Source of the DNA: Tyto alba
Taxonomy: Eukaryota; Chordata; Aves; Strigiformes; Tytonidae
NCBI RefSeq assembly: GCF_018691265.1
Contig: NW_024881322.1
Span: 14,471,489-14,535,488 of the forward strand
Reading direction: 5' to 3'
DNA length: 64,000 bases
Position numbers and translations under genes: made by a program. Shown piece after piece: positions 1 to 12,721 of this stretch; positions within the stretch are counted from its first letter, which is position 1; every line of letters begins with the position of its first letter. The notes below the pieces were generated by a model. It worked only from the letters and a program-made list of their open reading frames with translations, searched no databases and was not told the DNA's origin.

Positions 1-975
1 GAATTTTCTTAGCTGAACTTTTAAGTATGTACTTACATACAGCACCATTTTCTATCACTTATCACTGTAGCATATTTGATGTATAAGAATGATGTCTCTT
101 ATTCCTCCCACTGCTACCTTTCATTCTTTGCCAATCTACATAATGATTTTGGAGGATGAATGAAGAAGCTCTGTCTGGGCTCTTAATGAAAGCTCCCTTT
201 TTATCTTATCTTCCACCTTCAAAGTAACTTTCTGATAATTTTGTTTGTTAGAGAGGGTAAACTGTTTGCTTCAGCTCTGGTTTAATTATGATACTGACCT
301 GTAAGAAAAATTTCATGGAAAAGGATGCCTGGTCAGTGCCAGAGCTGGAAAAATATTCCTGCATTTCTACAATTATTTAGAACTTGCAACTGACTTCACC
401 CTTTGGGATTGCTTTGTATATATAATCTAGGAAGAAGTTTGTTGGCCGAATATTTGCAGAAAGAGTGAAGTTTGGACTTGAAATAATTCCCATCAATTCA
501 GGTTTTAAATAGCTAATCTTATTTGGGGCTTTCTGCTTATTTTTTGTTTTCCTGTTTGTAGAGTAGGGCATAAGAAAACCAGTCACAAAAGAGTACCCTC
601 CTGTGCTGGGTGCAAACATGCAAGAAGATGATGGTCCCTGCCACTGCAAGTCTAAATTTAAACCTTCTGCCTGGATGTCTCTGAGCATGTGCCCTTTTTC
701 ACTCAGAAATCTCACTGAAAGGGAAAGGTTTTGGACGTTTATCCAGGGTGTATGAATGCCCCAGATGCAGTGGGTGTGATCAGTCCATGGGGCATGTGGA
801 GAATGCAGGCAGGTACAGGCTGGTGGTCTGCACTTGTCCAGTAAACTGGGCTCAAATCACTGATGCAGGGCATCAGTGTCAGGTATTTGGGAGGTGCTGT
901 GCATGCATGACTAAATGAAAAAATAAACATCCCAACCTATGGAGTTGCAGTCTCAGGGCCACAGTCTAAGACACC
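1..975. other. Unique AT-rich non-coding sequence
   Basis: I see no gene, RNA or recognisable repeat here. The open frames present on the minus strand (377-715 and 739-930) carry no domain or motif I recognise and read through AT-rich sequence without splice context. CpG is almost absent, as expected for methylated vertebrate intergenic or intronic DNA. Confidence 0.6.
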
Positions 976-982
976 ACAGCAA

Positions 983-1030
983 CAACTGAAGCACAGAGAG
1001 TGACTTGCAGCAGGCAGTTCAGAAAGAATC
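983..1030 (+). repeat. Possible MIR-type SINE core relic
   Basis: The stretch reads like the conserved core of MIR or related tRNA-derived SINEs: an ACTGAAGCACAGAGAG block followed directly by TGACTTGC and a degraded CAGnCAGTTCAGA tail. The usual link between the blocks (roughly GTTAA) is missing. It is short and old, so chance similarity is possible. Confidence 0.3.
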
Positions 1031-1035
1031 TACAT

Positions 1036-4000
1036 CTAGCCAAATGGCAAAATTTATTCATGAGCTGAGAGAAAATATAGCGCTTTGAGACTTATTTGAA
1101 CCCTATTCAGAGGATTGAAGTGATGCATATGCCTTATGCTGGTCCTCCACAGAGGAATGAAATTCATCCAGTGTGAATAGTTTTGAATAGAGAATGAATA
1201 TTTAAACCACATGGAGACAACTGATGAATAGAAAAAGAGGATAAATTATCAAATTAATTAATATTAGTAGTGAGTGCTTACAAATACTGCTCATCAAGGA
1301 CTAGACCTTTTGTTGCTCTGACTGGGTGGGCCCTTGCTGGTTTGAATTATCTTTGCAAGAAAACAATCATCAAAGAAGGCAAAACATATTTTAAGAAACC
1401 CTTTTAATACAGTGTAGCTCTGAACAAAATATATTATTGTTTAATACAGCTATCATAGGCACAATTCTGAATATATAAAAGTTAGCTTCTTGGCATGAAA
1501 AGAGAACCATATCCTAATCCAATATATTGCTTTTACCTACTATGAGGATTTTTAGTCAAATGTAAAGTATTTGTTTGTAACAACCTGGAACATAGCTGGA
1601 CCATAAAAGTGGAAGAGAGAGCAGCAAGCCAAACACTAGTGCTTGAATTTTGTGAAGAAGTACTGAATAACATATTTATTTAGTTTTTATCAATACTATA
1701 AAACATAAAATTAACTCTTAAATGTAAATCAAAGAGAAAAAAATGTAGAAGTTCTACACAGTAGTCTAGAACATGTTGATGCTCTTGTGACTACTCCTTC
1801 TGAATATTGTGCAACCCCCCCAATTTTAATAATTTTCAACTTCTCTAAAATATGATAGTCTCACTTTTAAATTTTGAGATTTTGTGTAATGCCTGAAGTC
1901 ACTAAAGAAGAGGTCTTAGGGGTTTTTAAAATAATTTCTAAATATTTTTAAATTTGCGGGTGAAAATCTTCAAAGTATGTTTGTACTTTAGGAACAAAAC
2001 ATACATAATTTTTGATTCATAAAAAACACTTCTGCGGTGTACTATTCAGCCATTCACTCTAATAATTTACATTTCAAGAATTATGTTGTTCTATTGAAAA
2101 ACTTTTTGCACTTTCAATTTGTGAATTTTTACATTGTAACAAAGATTTTGAAGTATCTAAGTGCCCTCAGATCATTAGAACACTGGATAAAAAGGAAGCC
2201 TGCAATCTTTGGTTTTATGAACCGCACCCGGAAAAAAAGTATTTCCAGATGGAACTATTATGTTTATTTGACTTAATTTTTCACTAAATAAGTTATTCAC
2301 TCCCTGTCCCTGTCTCCTCTCTAGTTTTCCCCTCTTTAGTTGTAGTCTATCCTCCTTAACTGACACCTTGTAGAGTGTAATTTTATTTTAACACGGTGCT
2401 TAACTGATCCTGATGTGCTCTGTACTAACATCAGAGTTTTTTGTCATGTCTCTTACTGGCCCAGGTTTATTCCCACTGAAGTCACCGATTCCCCCCACCC
2501 CAGGTCGATGGTAGTAGTCAGGCCATTACCAAATGAGGTCAGAAAATCTGATGTCTCTCTTAACTGTACGCTGTTAGAATAGTGGTTCTGTCCTTGATGT
2601 GTCCTAAAGTAGTCATATTTCTGTTTAGTACAAACTAAAACTCTAGTTGATGTATTCACCTATGCTTTCTCCCCAGGCTCAGGCCAGTTGGCTGAAAAGA
2701 TATCTTGCTCTAGCCTCTTAATAGCTTTATTTTTCCAAACCAATTTCCTTTCAGCTAGTTTTTGGGCTTTAATACAAGCCTTGGTTTCAATATGCAACAG
2801 TGTCATCGTGTTAGCTATTGGCATCATTAGCACTTTGGATTTCTTTGTAATAGTATTGCATTCTATGGAAAACATATCTTCTCAGCTGCAGAAGAGACTC
2901 TGACCTGTGAACTGGAAAAAAGTCCACATGCTGTGGTCTGAAGGATAGAGATTACAAATACTGCAAATAGATGGGTCAGAGATAAGAAAAGAGCTCTGAA
3001 GCAGCTGTAGCCCCTCCAATAGTCTGGAAGGTGAAGCAGAGCTGGAGGCTGGAAATATCTGAAAGAACAAACAAGGGAGGGAAAGTCATTTAACCTTCCC
3101 AGGGAAGGAAGCATAGGAGCTAGCAGAGAATTAACAGCTAGTGTATGGATCCAAAAAATCCTGAAGGGACCAGAGTACATACGAGGAGGATCAAGAGCCA
3201 GGAGTGGAAGCGAAGGTTAGAGACCTCTCCCCAGTTTGCCTCCCAGTGGCTCACCGCAGGCTCCTCTCCTGCCTCCCAGCTCAGGGCTGTGACTGCATCG
3301 GGCCCCCTCTCAGGGACCCTTCACAGGGCCCTTTTCTTTCACCTGCTTCTGTTTTGTTCTTTTTCATCCGAGTTACTGACTTCATACTTCAAAATTTACT
3401 TTTAATCATCCCACAATTTTTTTGCATTTAACTTCTGTATGTCTTGAGTCACGTGCTTGTTTGGCTCTTCTTCCTTTATTGGAAAAGGCAGTGTTGCATA
3501 GTAGGTCTCTGATAAGCTGATAGCCATGTGCCCTGAGTCAGCGATGCGATATTAATCAACCTATGTTATGCAACGATTACGTGTATCAGTAGAGCATGAG
3601 TCACTCTTCCGCAAATAGTGCAGACTTTTACCTGGATGTTACCTTAGAGCTTTCTGTCATTTTATTTTCTTGTTTGGGTTTTTGTTGGTTCTTGTTTTGA
3701 CATTACGTTGTGAGACTCCATCAGATTTACCTTTTAATATTAGTCCAAATTATTCTGTTCCTTGGGAAAGTAAAAAATACAAGCTTATACAGCTGAACTT
3801 TCAAATGTTCATGATGCAACAGATAAAATTTTCTCAAATAGTTATAGAAGTCATATTTTCTTGTAAATTGCATCATGACTGCTTTGAAATCTAGTGGAAA
3901 TAATTAAGAAGTGGCAAGAGCATTTGTTGCAAGCCCATCTTTAACATATTAAAATCACTCCTGAAACAATACTGGCTATGGACAAAAGGTAGTGTTTCAA

Positions 4001-5522
4001 GAAGAAAACAGAAGAAAATAAAGAGTTGGCCTGCCACTCCCAACACATGCTGGCACAACATTTTTGTAGATTGCCCCATCTAGAAATCACCAGAATGTAA
4101 AATAGGCACTTGTTTTATTTTCCACATTTGAATTAGCTAGGTGATATTGGAGCCCCCTTTGTTAAAAATGACTCTCTCAGATACAAAGTAGACTCAACAA
4201 AAAGGTGAATGCAACTTTGGGCATCACTAATTCATACATCAATTTACTGCTAGTGGATATGGGGAGATATGGTACCCGTAGCTTTTTCTCTGGAGTTTAC
4301 AGTTAGTATAGGAACATACGTATGAACACATGCAGCAAGAAGGCTTTTTTTTCCTGTGTGCAGAGCAGACGCACTTTCCCAATGCAATGTGCTGCAATCC
4401 TTGTTCAGAGGTGTAGGGCTCCCATAGATTTATCACTGGAAGACAGTCTATGGCACTGAAAAACAGAAAAAGAAAAAATCCCTTCCAGCCTAACAGCAAA
4501 TCTATTCTTAATGATTTTTCTATTATGATCAGTAGCTAGTGAGGTCTCTTCGTGGCTGATTTAACTAACTCCTTGTGAGGTTCTGACAAGGTGGGAAAAA
4601 ATATTTATAGATCTGGAATACTAACTGTGGGCAATAGTTTAATATTGAATTCCCAACAGCAGAGGCATAAAGGTCTATAACTCACAAGTGGTGAAACCAG
4701 AAGTACAGTAAATTACAGAAATCCTATTACATCTGAGTAGGAATGTACTTTATTAGCAGCTCCCATAAATTTTTGGACTCAGTCTCTTATTGTTTTAAAT
4801 ACATTAACTAATTTTTACTTTTTTTTTGTACATGCTTTTATGTATTGGGCTAGTCTTGAAGACAATGTAAGGAAAAGAAATTAGCTATGCCATGGTGAGG
4901 CATATCACTCCCTGCATTAGGGCTTGATTTTTTTTGCGTTTTACAGAAGAAAGATTACCTGTTTTCTCATCTCATGCTGAGTTGTTAGGGTTTTTTTGTT
5001 TGTTTGTGGAGTTGCTTTCTTTGCTTTTTCCCTATGGGGGCATGAGATCATAGATATCCAATCCACACTAAGGAATTTAACTCCTTTACTTAAGGAGGGT
5101 TTCCACTGCTAAGGGGAATCTGTAGATTAGGAAAACCCTTGAGTTACCGAGAGGGAAGACACTTTTGTCTTAATACAGCCACCTACTCTCTAACTGCACC
5201 TTTATCTCTTTACACAATGCTGTTTTGAAGACATGAACAAGATCTACAGTTGTGATCCTGTTGTTGCCTTTAGGAGCAATAGGTACACTTGCATGCCTGG
5301 ATGGGGTGGCCACTCCCTATAGATGCAGACCTGCTGTGTTTCCAGTCATATGAAGTGTTTCCAGAAGTATAATTTAAAGTTAATTCAGTTCCAGGTCTGG
5401 GCTGAAGTTTACACTTGTCTTCTTTTCTAAAACAATACTTCAACCCATATTTAAATCTGCAGATACATATAATATTTTTGATGTTTTAAGTTTGGGGTTT
5501 TTTGTTTTTGTTTTTGTTTTTG
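1036..5522. other. Unique AT-rich non-coding sequence
   Basis: No gene is supportable. The interval is AT-rich with scattered homopolymer runs. Short open frames on both strands between 2,037 and 4,499 have no recognisable domains, and many overlap on opposite strands, as expected by chance. A CACGTG occurs near 3,450 but is isolated. A short phrase near 2,461-2,486 (CCCACTGAAGTCA) may be a relic of an old amniote interspersed repeat, but it is too short to call. Confidence 0.55.
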
Positions 5523-5545
5523 TTTTTTTTTTTTTTAAAAAAAAA
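5523..5545. repeat. Oligo-T/oligo-A palindromic tract
   Basis: Fourteen T are followed directly by nine A, preceded by (TTTTTG) repeats from about 5,499. The T-to-A switch makes a self-complementary tract that could form a small hairpin. A similar junction occurs at 56,138-56,167. Confidence 0.9.
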
Positions 5546-5882
5546 GAAAATGAAGAAGAAAAATCATGCTGGAATCTTAGGTTTTGTGATTAAAAGCAGC
5601 CATCCCCTTCTTTCCCTCTCCTCCCCCCTCCTTGGTCAATAGTTTTGGGTCCTACGTAAGTGCAACAGACATGACTGATTTAGACAGGAAAATATGTGGA
5701 ATGTTTGCTCTATAATTTACTTTAAAACAAAAATAAAGTGCCAAAAATAATAGTATAATACCAAAGATGATTATCTTTTCAAAGGGATATACTTTCACAG
5801 TAATTACTGCATGTGTAAAAACAAAAGGGATTTTTCACAGAACAAACTGGCTGATAGTTTAACATATCCCACACATAACGAT

Positions 5883-5946
5883 TCCTCTGAAATCTTAAAG
5901 AATGCAGTGTAGACTCCTCTGAAATCTTAAGGAATACAGTATAGGT
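5883..5946. repeat. 32-bp tandem duplication, two copies
   Basis: Two adjacent units of 32 bp share CCTCTGAAATCTTAA at 5,884 and 5,916 and continue with near-identical sequence (AGAATGCAGTGTAG versus GGAATACAGTATAG). Only a few substitutions separate them, so the duplication is local and moderately recent. Confidence 0.9.
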
Positions 5947-8215
5947 AACATTAAACTGCTGAAAACATGCATGTGAACTTTACTGAGGTAAATATGGAGA
6001 GTCCATCTCATATCATCTTACAGGTTTGAGTTATATTGGTGATTCTGACTGTAAACGATCATATATTACTGTGAACATGATTTTAATTTGACATGCTACT
6101 CATTGTAATTACATCCAACTGAAAACAAAGAAACTTACATGTCAGGTACATAATGGAATATATTACAGTTTCCATAATAGACTCCTGTACCTAATGTAAG
6201 AGTTTTATAAGTTCCTTATGACTATTTTATCTTTGATATACTGCTATGGTAATCCCCCAGTAATGGGATAAACACAGATAGGATCTTATAGTCATGAAAT
6301 ATGGCTCTCCAATAACCATTTATAGGAAATTAATCACATTAGCAGACAGGACCATATTTCATTATCTTCTGCATGTATTCAGTTGGGTAGAATCTAGATG
6401 GAAACTTTAGAATGCTAAAAGGCAAAAAAACCCCAAACCAAAACACACAAGACCCCAACCAACCAAAAAAAATTAACACACACCCCCACCCCAAATGAAT
6501 GCAGGAAGAATAATCACTACTCAGACTGCTACTGACACGAAAGGACTTCATGAGTCCACAAGATGAGATAGACTGCACATATGAATAGCTGCATTATGGA
6601 AAATCAGGGCTTATTTTCTGTTACAGAGTATAACTTGAATAGAGCTTGTACTACATAATCAAGTTCATAATTAAGATGGACTGAGACATACGGAAGAAGA
6701 GATTCGGATCTGGCGGAGACAGGTGAGTGGGATGGAGAAAACTGGGGAAGGTGAGACTGAGGAAAGATAGCAAGTTGGAAAAAAAGATAACAGTGCTCCC
6801 CTGAAGGTACAATTCAACCTAAAGGAATTCTGTTTCTCCAGAAATGATGTCCAGGGCTTGTTGTCATTGTGGGCAGTGTTAAATGTAATCCGATGCTGTA
6901 TAAATCAGATGTGGGTCCAGATTTGAGTACAGATCTGTATACATATTTTCCTACAACATAAGAGGAGTCGGTGACTGAGTTTCAAACTACAATATCTCAG
7001 GACTCCAGTTTTTATTGTCCTTTCTCAGCAGTGGAGAATTTTGTGCTACTATTCCCCATGTATAGTAGTATGCAACCAAAATCAATGTCAATTTTTTTCA
7101 GTATTATATTTTTTAAAATTTCTTTCTATACACTAAATATGTGGAAACTCTAGTTTCCTCCAGTAAAGTAACTGAACATCTTTTTTTATTTTAAGTACTA
7201 CCATGCTGTAAATATTTTAAGACATCTGCTGATATTTCAGCCAGTTGTACCTGGTAATTTGAGAATGAAGCATGTGAGAACCACAGTGCGATTTTGAATA
7301 AAATCAAAAACTTACTACTTCATAGTGTTTCATATGAATTAAGCTGTGAAGAAAACAGTATTTTTCACTGATACAGTCAAAGTAGGTAAGCTTATTTTTT
7401 TGTTTTGTATTTTTTTGCTTTGCTAAAACAGATAAGTACCTTGCTAATTATTATCAGATCTCCTCTGCCTTGCCTAATTCCTTTATTTAATAAGTGAAAT
7501 GTGCTTAGTAGTAGATTCTTAGATGTATATCTGTTGTTCTTAACTTCATTGTCCTCATGTCAGGAAGTAAGCAAAATACTAAAAGTGACTGTTGGTGAGA
7601 ACAGTGTTAGTAGCAGGACCCAGCCTTGGAAGCCCTTTTGTGGGCCTTTTGCATTACTAAATACAGGTTCCCTATTAACTGTTTCTCTGAAACAAAGACA
7701 TCTTTTTAGATATTTCCTACTGTTTGATAGTTTTTAAATTTGTCTGAGTTGAGGAAAAGATAGAATTATTGGTGGTGACAGTAGGCATATCCTAACCTAA
7801 AAAAAATTCCCCCCCTCAAAAATACGCATATGAGAATTGTAAGAAATTAGCATTGTTTGTTTATTCTTTAGATTCCATGTTTCTACAAAAATTATCTATT
7901 TTTCAAGAAGGCATAAAATTTGTACTGTGCAGGTAAATATACAGAGGCTCGACAGAAAATCTTTAACTTCCTCTGTATTTGAGAATTGCTTAGTAACATT
8001 CTTATTTGGTTTCCATTGCTACTTGAGATTTTGGACTGCTGTACAGAATCTGGAAACGTGTTTTTCTCAGTTAGGAATACGCAACTGTCACAAGAATAAA
8101 TATATTCATATCTTACATGAAGGAATTGGTGAAGTATTTTCTGTAACTATTTTTACTTTGATATTTTCTTCTATAATAAGTTTGCTGACAAGTTATTTTT
8201 CCTCACAGGAGTAGT
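5947..8215. other. Unique AT-rich non-coding sequence with an A/C-rich tract
   Basis: No gene is supportable. A purine/C-rich low-complexity tract lies at about 6,421-6,495 (runs of A with ACACAC and CCCC). Open frames at 6,339-6,578, 7,501-7,737 and 7,927-8,214 are hydrophobic by composition (T-rich DNA) and show no family motif. Confidence 0.55.
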
Positions 8216-8335
8216 AGACTCAGGGAAATTAGAGATGGAAAAAGACCTATTAGATCTTCTTGTCAATTTTCCTGCCAACACAGGATTGTTCCTTGCAAAG
8301 AGTTCTTTTCAGTATTTCTGTCTGCTGAGCCATAT
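8216..8335 (-). mobile_element. Ancient CR1 LINE 3'-end fragment
   Basis: The plus strand reads GAGATGGAAAAAGACCTATT, then a degraded 'AGATC..CTTGTCAATTTTCCTGCCAACACAGGATTGTTCC' phrase. This is the reverse complement of the 3' region of old amniote CR1 copies, in which the family reads approximately 'gaaaagacctattaggtcatctagtccatc..cctgccagtgcaggattgttcc'. The element therefore lies on the minus strand with its 3' end at the left. It is heavily diverged and truncated. A related piece lies at about 55,178. Confidence 0.6.
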
Positions 8336-11300
8336 GAAAAGAGTCAGAGTATACATTTTCTGATGTAATAGCAGCGAGCAAGGAGGAGCTGCTATTTAAA
8401 TTATTTTGGGCGGCAAGGATGGTCAGAACAAGCTGGAAAGAAATTCAGGGCAGTTCTTTACAATGTAAAGAATATTTAATGGTGAAGTAGGAGTAAAGAC
8501 TGAGGTTTTTATTAACTATCACAAATTACCCACTTTGGGTAATGGTATTTGATTGTTTTTATTTGCAAAATGTACTTGTTGCAAGATTCTGTCTGCATGT
8601 ACAAAATGTACACATTAGGCCTCATTCCTCTGGTCATTGCTCACAAAAACTGACCTTACTGAGGAATGTAGTACCACAGATTGCATTGAGGCTAGTCATA
8701 GGAGTAGGAACTCTTTGTACAAATAATAATTTTCAGCAATGATTGTATTAGCTGTGGGGAAAAAAAAAAAAAAAAAAAGTGTTATTGAGATCTGGGTAGC
8801 AAACATATTTTCTGTTCTGGGAAACTTTTCATATAATCAGAAATGTTCCTGTTGCATAGGGGGGGTGGGAAACAACTTTAAAAGTTTTCCATCTTGCAAA
8901 GAGAGTGTGGGTGTACTTGTGCACTAGCACAAACACGCAGTCCAGCCAACACCCCTGTGCTTGGGGCACAGATCCTGCTCAGTGCTATCTTTCAGCAGCC
9001 TCCTGAAGGCCCTCCCAGGCTCCTCTTTGTAGCTATGGAATCTCTTCCATGGCACTTAATTATTTTTTTACGAGAAGCAGGGCAGCTGCAGTGAGAGCAA
9101 GTGCCCCCAGTATGGCTCAATTTTAAGAGTCCTATGCAGGATGTGAGCAACTACCTGAAAAGGAGCTCTGAAGCTGGGTCTTGCATCCCCAGCGAGCACT
9201 GTAACCACCTGCGAGCTGCTGGCTTTCCTTGCTCCTCACAGTTTCACGCTGGGACTCCAAGGCTGTTTTTTCTTAGAAAATCTCATGAGAACTGATATGT
9301 TCTCACAGTGTGCTTCAGCTTCAATGAATTTACTCCATTTTTTCCATTAAAATCCCTTACACTGAAACATTTGCCACTAGCTGTATTTCTCCAGACTGCC
9401 AACCCATAATATCTTATGTTAATAAAACAAAAAAAAAAAAAAACAACATTTTCTAAAACTGAAAGCAACCTACGTAATACTATTTTGAATACAGAAACTG
9501 GACTGTTTAAAAAGGCAAATTCTACAACACTGAGAGGCATCAAAATTACTAAGCAGGTCTTTCCTGCAGTTGTCTCTTTCCTCAGGTGGTATTTCTGAGT
9601 ATTACAGTATGTCAGTTTATATGATTTATTAGGAGGAAAAGGAATATTAACTTTGCAGTGACTAGCTGTGCTCTCCTTGCAAGAAGCACCGAAATGGTGA
9701 ACCTGGCTGCTGCAGATATAGTTGTCTCTGAATGGATTTCCACAGCAATGTTATAGCTAAACACATCATAACAGATTTTTTTCCTTACATATTTACCGAG
9801 GATACCTCTAAAACAGATTAGGGAAAAATACATGTATCAAACCGAAACCAATTGCTGCGCTTCTTCACTATTGTAACCCCATTCCTGAGTGGAAAAGCCT
9901 CTAGTTGCACCCTGCTTACCACCTGCTATATAAATACAGTACTGCTTTTCTTTGCTGACTTTATTTACTCAAGAAGACCAAAGCAATATGACATCATTAA
10001 TGTTATCATTTTTTCAAGTCCTTTTAATAACATACTTACCTTTTTATTACTGGTTATGTTTGTTAGTATTAGCTTCTATGGTTTGCAATGGATGTTACAT
10101 CATGATCTGCACCGTGACATAGCTCCTTTTGTTTGTCAGGGGGTGGTTTTGTTTTGTTTTCATGATTTTTAAGTACATGACAACATTGATGATAATATAA
10201 AATTCAGAATGAAGTTCTGTCCAAGTTCCAGACGAATGAGTATCAAAAGACACAGTGTACAAAATATATTTTAATCTTTGTCTAAAAGTAGTGGCTGGCT
10301 TGGTATGTAAAAAATTCAGGAAACAGTGCAAATATTTAATATATTACTGCTTGGGTATAGCATGTCTCAGAATTGATACCTTATAAAGAAGATTGTTGAA
10401 AAGCAGGAATGACTAAGTTTTGCCTATGGCTTTAGCAATAAGGATATTTTTATATATATTTTTTTAAGCTTTTACTCAGGGCTTTTAACAACTTGGTATT
10501 TTGAAAGCAGTTTCAAATTCTTGCTCTTGTCTTGAAATGCTCCTTTATCAACAGATATGCATTATCTGCCTCTGGCTGCATATATATTATTTAGTTGCTT
10601 TGCCTCTGGGATCTCTTAAAAAGCTGTCTGAAGAAATACAGCTAGAAAAGTAGCTTCTTTGATTGTTTCACTGGTTGGTTTTTAATGCTTTTCACCTGCA
10701 GGGTCATTCTGAATTCAGTGGGAATTTCTTATCCTTTCATGGAGAAGTGGGAGCTGGTTCATTCTAAATAGCAGTGCTTGAACATGTGCATACACACACT
10801 CTGGACATAATTGCATTGCCTTCAGCAGTTTAGAGTACTGGATAACAGAATAAATTGGTAACATGGATTTCGATAAAGGGGAAAAAGCTAAGATTTGGTG
10901 AAAGGAAAATGGGGGTAAAGGCAGCTCTGGGCCTGGTGAGTTAAAAGTGCTAGATCCTGCCATACTAACATTACAGATTTTATTACTGTTTTTCTAGCTA
11001 ACAAACACACACAAAATGAAAAAAAAGGAGGATCTCATAGTGCAAAGTGGAATGTCATGCAAGAAAAGAAGTGGAGGCTCCAAGGGTCCCACCCAGACAG
11101 GCAGACTTTGAGGCAGCAATGGTAATACAGTTATGAAAAAGAAAGTGGAAGGTCTGTGTTCACTGAAAGAAGCATTACTAGAAGAAATGGTCATATACAG
11201 TGCCACACAGCACATGCTAGTTTTGTCCTGGTTGTGAAGCTACATAAACAGCTGTAAAGTGTTTTTCCACCGTGTTTGAGAGAGATGGCTCAGAACCAGA

Positions 11301-11550
11301 ACAAGGGCAGGAAAAGAAAGTGTCTTTTTCCAGTCTGAAAAAGAGAATACTAAGCAGAAATGACTAAAAATTAATGCAGTGGGTAAATGAAGTGGAAAAC
11401 AAAGAACTGTGCAAGATTGAGATGGGCCAGAAAATATAACATTATTGATTTAACATAAATGTAGGCAGGAAATTAAGACAAGTTTCCTGACCACTGCAGC
11501 ACTGAGGGTCTTCCAGTGGGAGAGAAGGTGGAGCTACAAAAGTTTGTTAA
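8336..11550. other. Unique non-coding sequence
   Basis: No gene is supportable. It contains an A19 run at 8,760-8,778, a slightly GC-richer patch at about 8,920-9,280 without recognisable content, and an A-run near 9,429-9,443. Short open frames between 8,542 and 11,215 lack domains and overlap on opposing strands. Confidence 0.5.
8760..8778. repeat. A19 homopolymer run
   Basis: Uninterrupted run of 19 A. I see no duplicated flanks or upstream element that would make it the tail of a retroposed copy. Confidence 0.9.
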
Positions 11551-11555
11551 CATAC
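11551..11555. repeat. Target-site duplication (CATAC), left copy
   Basis: CATAC abuts the first base of the minus-strand LTR and is repeated exactly at 12,629-12,633, directly after its other end. A 5-bp duplication is typical of ERVL-class integration. Confidence 0.9.
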
Positions 11556-11744
11556 TGTTGTGGTTTAGGCCTGGTTGGCAGCCAACCACAATGCAGCACC
11601 TCTCTCTCCCTTCCCCTCCGGCAATGGGAAGGGACAGAGAGCCAGGCTTGGGGTTCGAGATAGGACTGGGATGGGAAAAAATTCCCCATTATGATCATGA
11701 GCAAAAGGCAGACTCGTTAGGGGAAGAAAAAAAAAGAACATACA

Positions 11745-11750
11745 TTTATT
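11745..11750 (-). terminator. LTR polyadenylation signal, copy A
   Basis: TTTATT on the plus strand is AATAAA on the LTR sense strand. It is followed downstream by a T-rich tract (GTATGTTC then a T run). It is the only canonical signal I see in the element and should mark the end of R. Confidence 0.7.
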
Positions 11751-12396
11751 ACAGACACTAACAACACATAACAGAGTAGGACAGTGAGAAGCATTGCCAC
11801 ATCTTGAGAACACCTTCCCCCCACCCCTCCCTTCTTCCCGAGCTCAGCTCTGCTCCCGATATCTCTACCTCCTCCCCCAGGGGCGCAGGGGCAGGGAATG
11901 GGGGGTGCAGTCAGCGCTGCCATGTCCTTCATGTTCGGTGAGGGGAGTGTCCGGAACTTGTTCCTCCTGCTCCATCGTGGTCCCCCTCTCACAGGAGACA
12001 GTCCTCCACAAACTTTCTCCAACTTGAATTCCTCCCACAGACCGCAGCGTTCCCCACACTGCTCTGTCATGGGTCACTAACTTCCTCCGACTGGATTCCC
12101 TCCCACGGCTGCAGCCCTTCCCGAGCTGCTCCGGCGTGGGACTCCCCCGCATGCTGCAATCCTCCCAGTGCTGAATTACAGCAGTGGGGCTGCCTTTTCC
12201 CATGAGACCCCGGTCTTCTTTGGGCACAGAACCTTGATCATGCAATCAGAAGCCACAGGCCGTAAATCAATGTCTGCTCCACCGTAGATCTCCATGGGTG
12301 GCAGGGGGGGGCCGCCCTGCCGTCTCCCCACAGGATACAGGGGGGTCTCTGCTCCGGCACACCTCCCCCCTCCTTTCTTCCTCCGTTCCTCCACTG

Positions 12397-12398
12397 AC
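12397..12398 (-). promoter_or_regulatory. Splice-donor-like site in LTR, copy A
   Basis: On the LTR sense strand the sequence is CCAAG|GTCAGTGG, close to the vertebrate donor consensus (AG|GTRAGT). It sits roughly 70 bp downstream of the TATA-like box and is conserved in copy B at 37,893. No transcript data are available here, so use is unproven. Confidence 0.45.
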
Positions 12399-12464
12399 CT
12401 TGGTGTTCATGCAGCTGCAGCAATTCCTCCTCACAAGTCCCACTGCACGTCACCATGTTCCTTC

Positions 12465-12471
12465 TTAAATA
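12465..12471 (-). promoter_or_regulatory. TATA-like box of LTR promoter, copy A
   Basis: TTAAATA on the plus strand is TATTTAA on the sense strand, within ACGTATTTAAGAAGG. An inverted CCAAT (ATTGG at 12,494-12,498) lies about 23 bp upstream in the sense direction. Spacing and conservation in copy B support a core RNA polymerase II promoter. Confidence 0.7.
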
Positions 12472-12493
12472 CGTTATCGCAGAGGCGCAGCTG

Positions 12494-12498
12494 ATTGG
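12494..12498 (-). promoter_or_regulatory. CCAAT box of LTR promoter, copy A
   Basis: ATTGG on the plus strand reads CCAAT on the LTR sense strand (GAGCCAATCAGC). It lies just upstream of the TATA-like box, a common arrangement bound by NF-Y in LTR promoters. Confidence 0.6.
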
Positions 12499-12628
12499 CT
12501 CAATTTCCCAAACAGAAATGGAGCTGACTTGGAGCTGGGGGAGCTTTGAGAAGCTTCTCACAGGGGGCCGCCCCGATAGCCCCCTCCCCTGCCACCAAAA
12601 CACTCCACCCTTCACTCAACCCAGGACA

Positions 12629-12633
12629 CATAC
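12629..12633. repeat. Target-site duplication (CATAC), right copy
   Basis: Exact repeat of 11,551-11,555, directly after the LTR end. Confidence 0.9.
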
Positions 12634-12721
12634 CTCTGGGAGTAGGGGACTAGACATGATGGTGAAGGAAATTACTTTCCACCTTACATTCCCCTCCTTA
12701 ACTCCTGTAAGAGGAGAATAA

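Larger units (their letters stand above)
11556..12628 (-). mobile_element. Solo LTR of an avian endogenous retrovirus, copy A
   Basis: This 1,073-bp element begins TGTTGTGGTTTAG on the plus strand and ends CCCAGGACA. On its own (minus) strand it therefore starts TGTCCTGGGTTGAG and ends ...CCACAACA, which gives the TG...CA ends of a retroviral LTR. A perfect CATAC duplication flanks it. No gag, pol or env sequence is attached, so it is a solo LTR left by recombination between the two LTRs of a provirus. By eye it matches copy B (37,662-38,733) at about 95-97% over the roughly 530 bp I compared. Its layout (short upstream promoter part, internal GGAGCAG-containing tandem repeats, GTGGTTTAG..TGGTTGGCAGCC end) resembles ERVL-type LTRs common in Neoaves. 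The exact subfamily cannot be named without a repeat library. Three overlapping frames (12,238-12,615, 11,865-12,245 and 11,717-12,070) are open, but this may only reflect young age and high GC. Confidence 0.93.

Noticed and set aside
11717..12615. Open frames of copy A LTR as host or viral genes
   Set aside because: They are explained by young GC-rich LTR sequence. The same frames exist in copy B, but no known family is recognised. Kept only as a low-weight finding.
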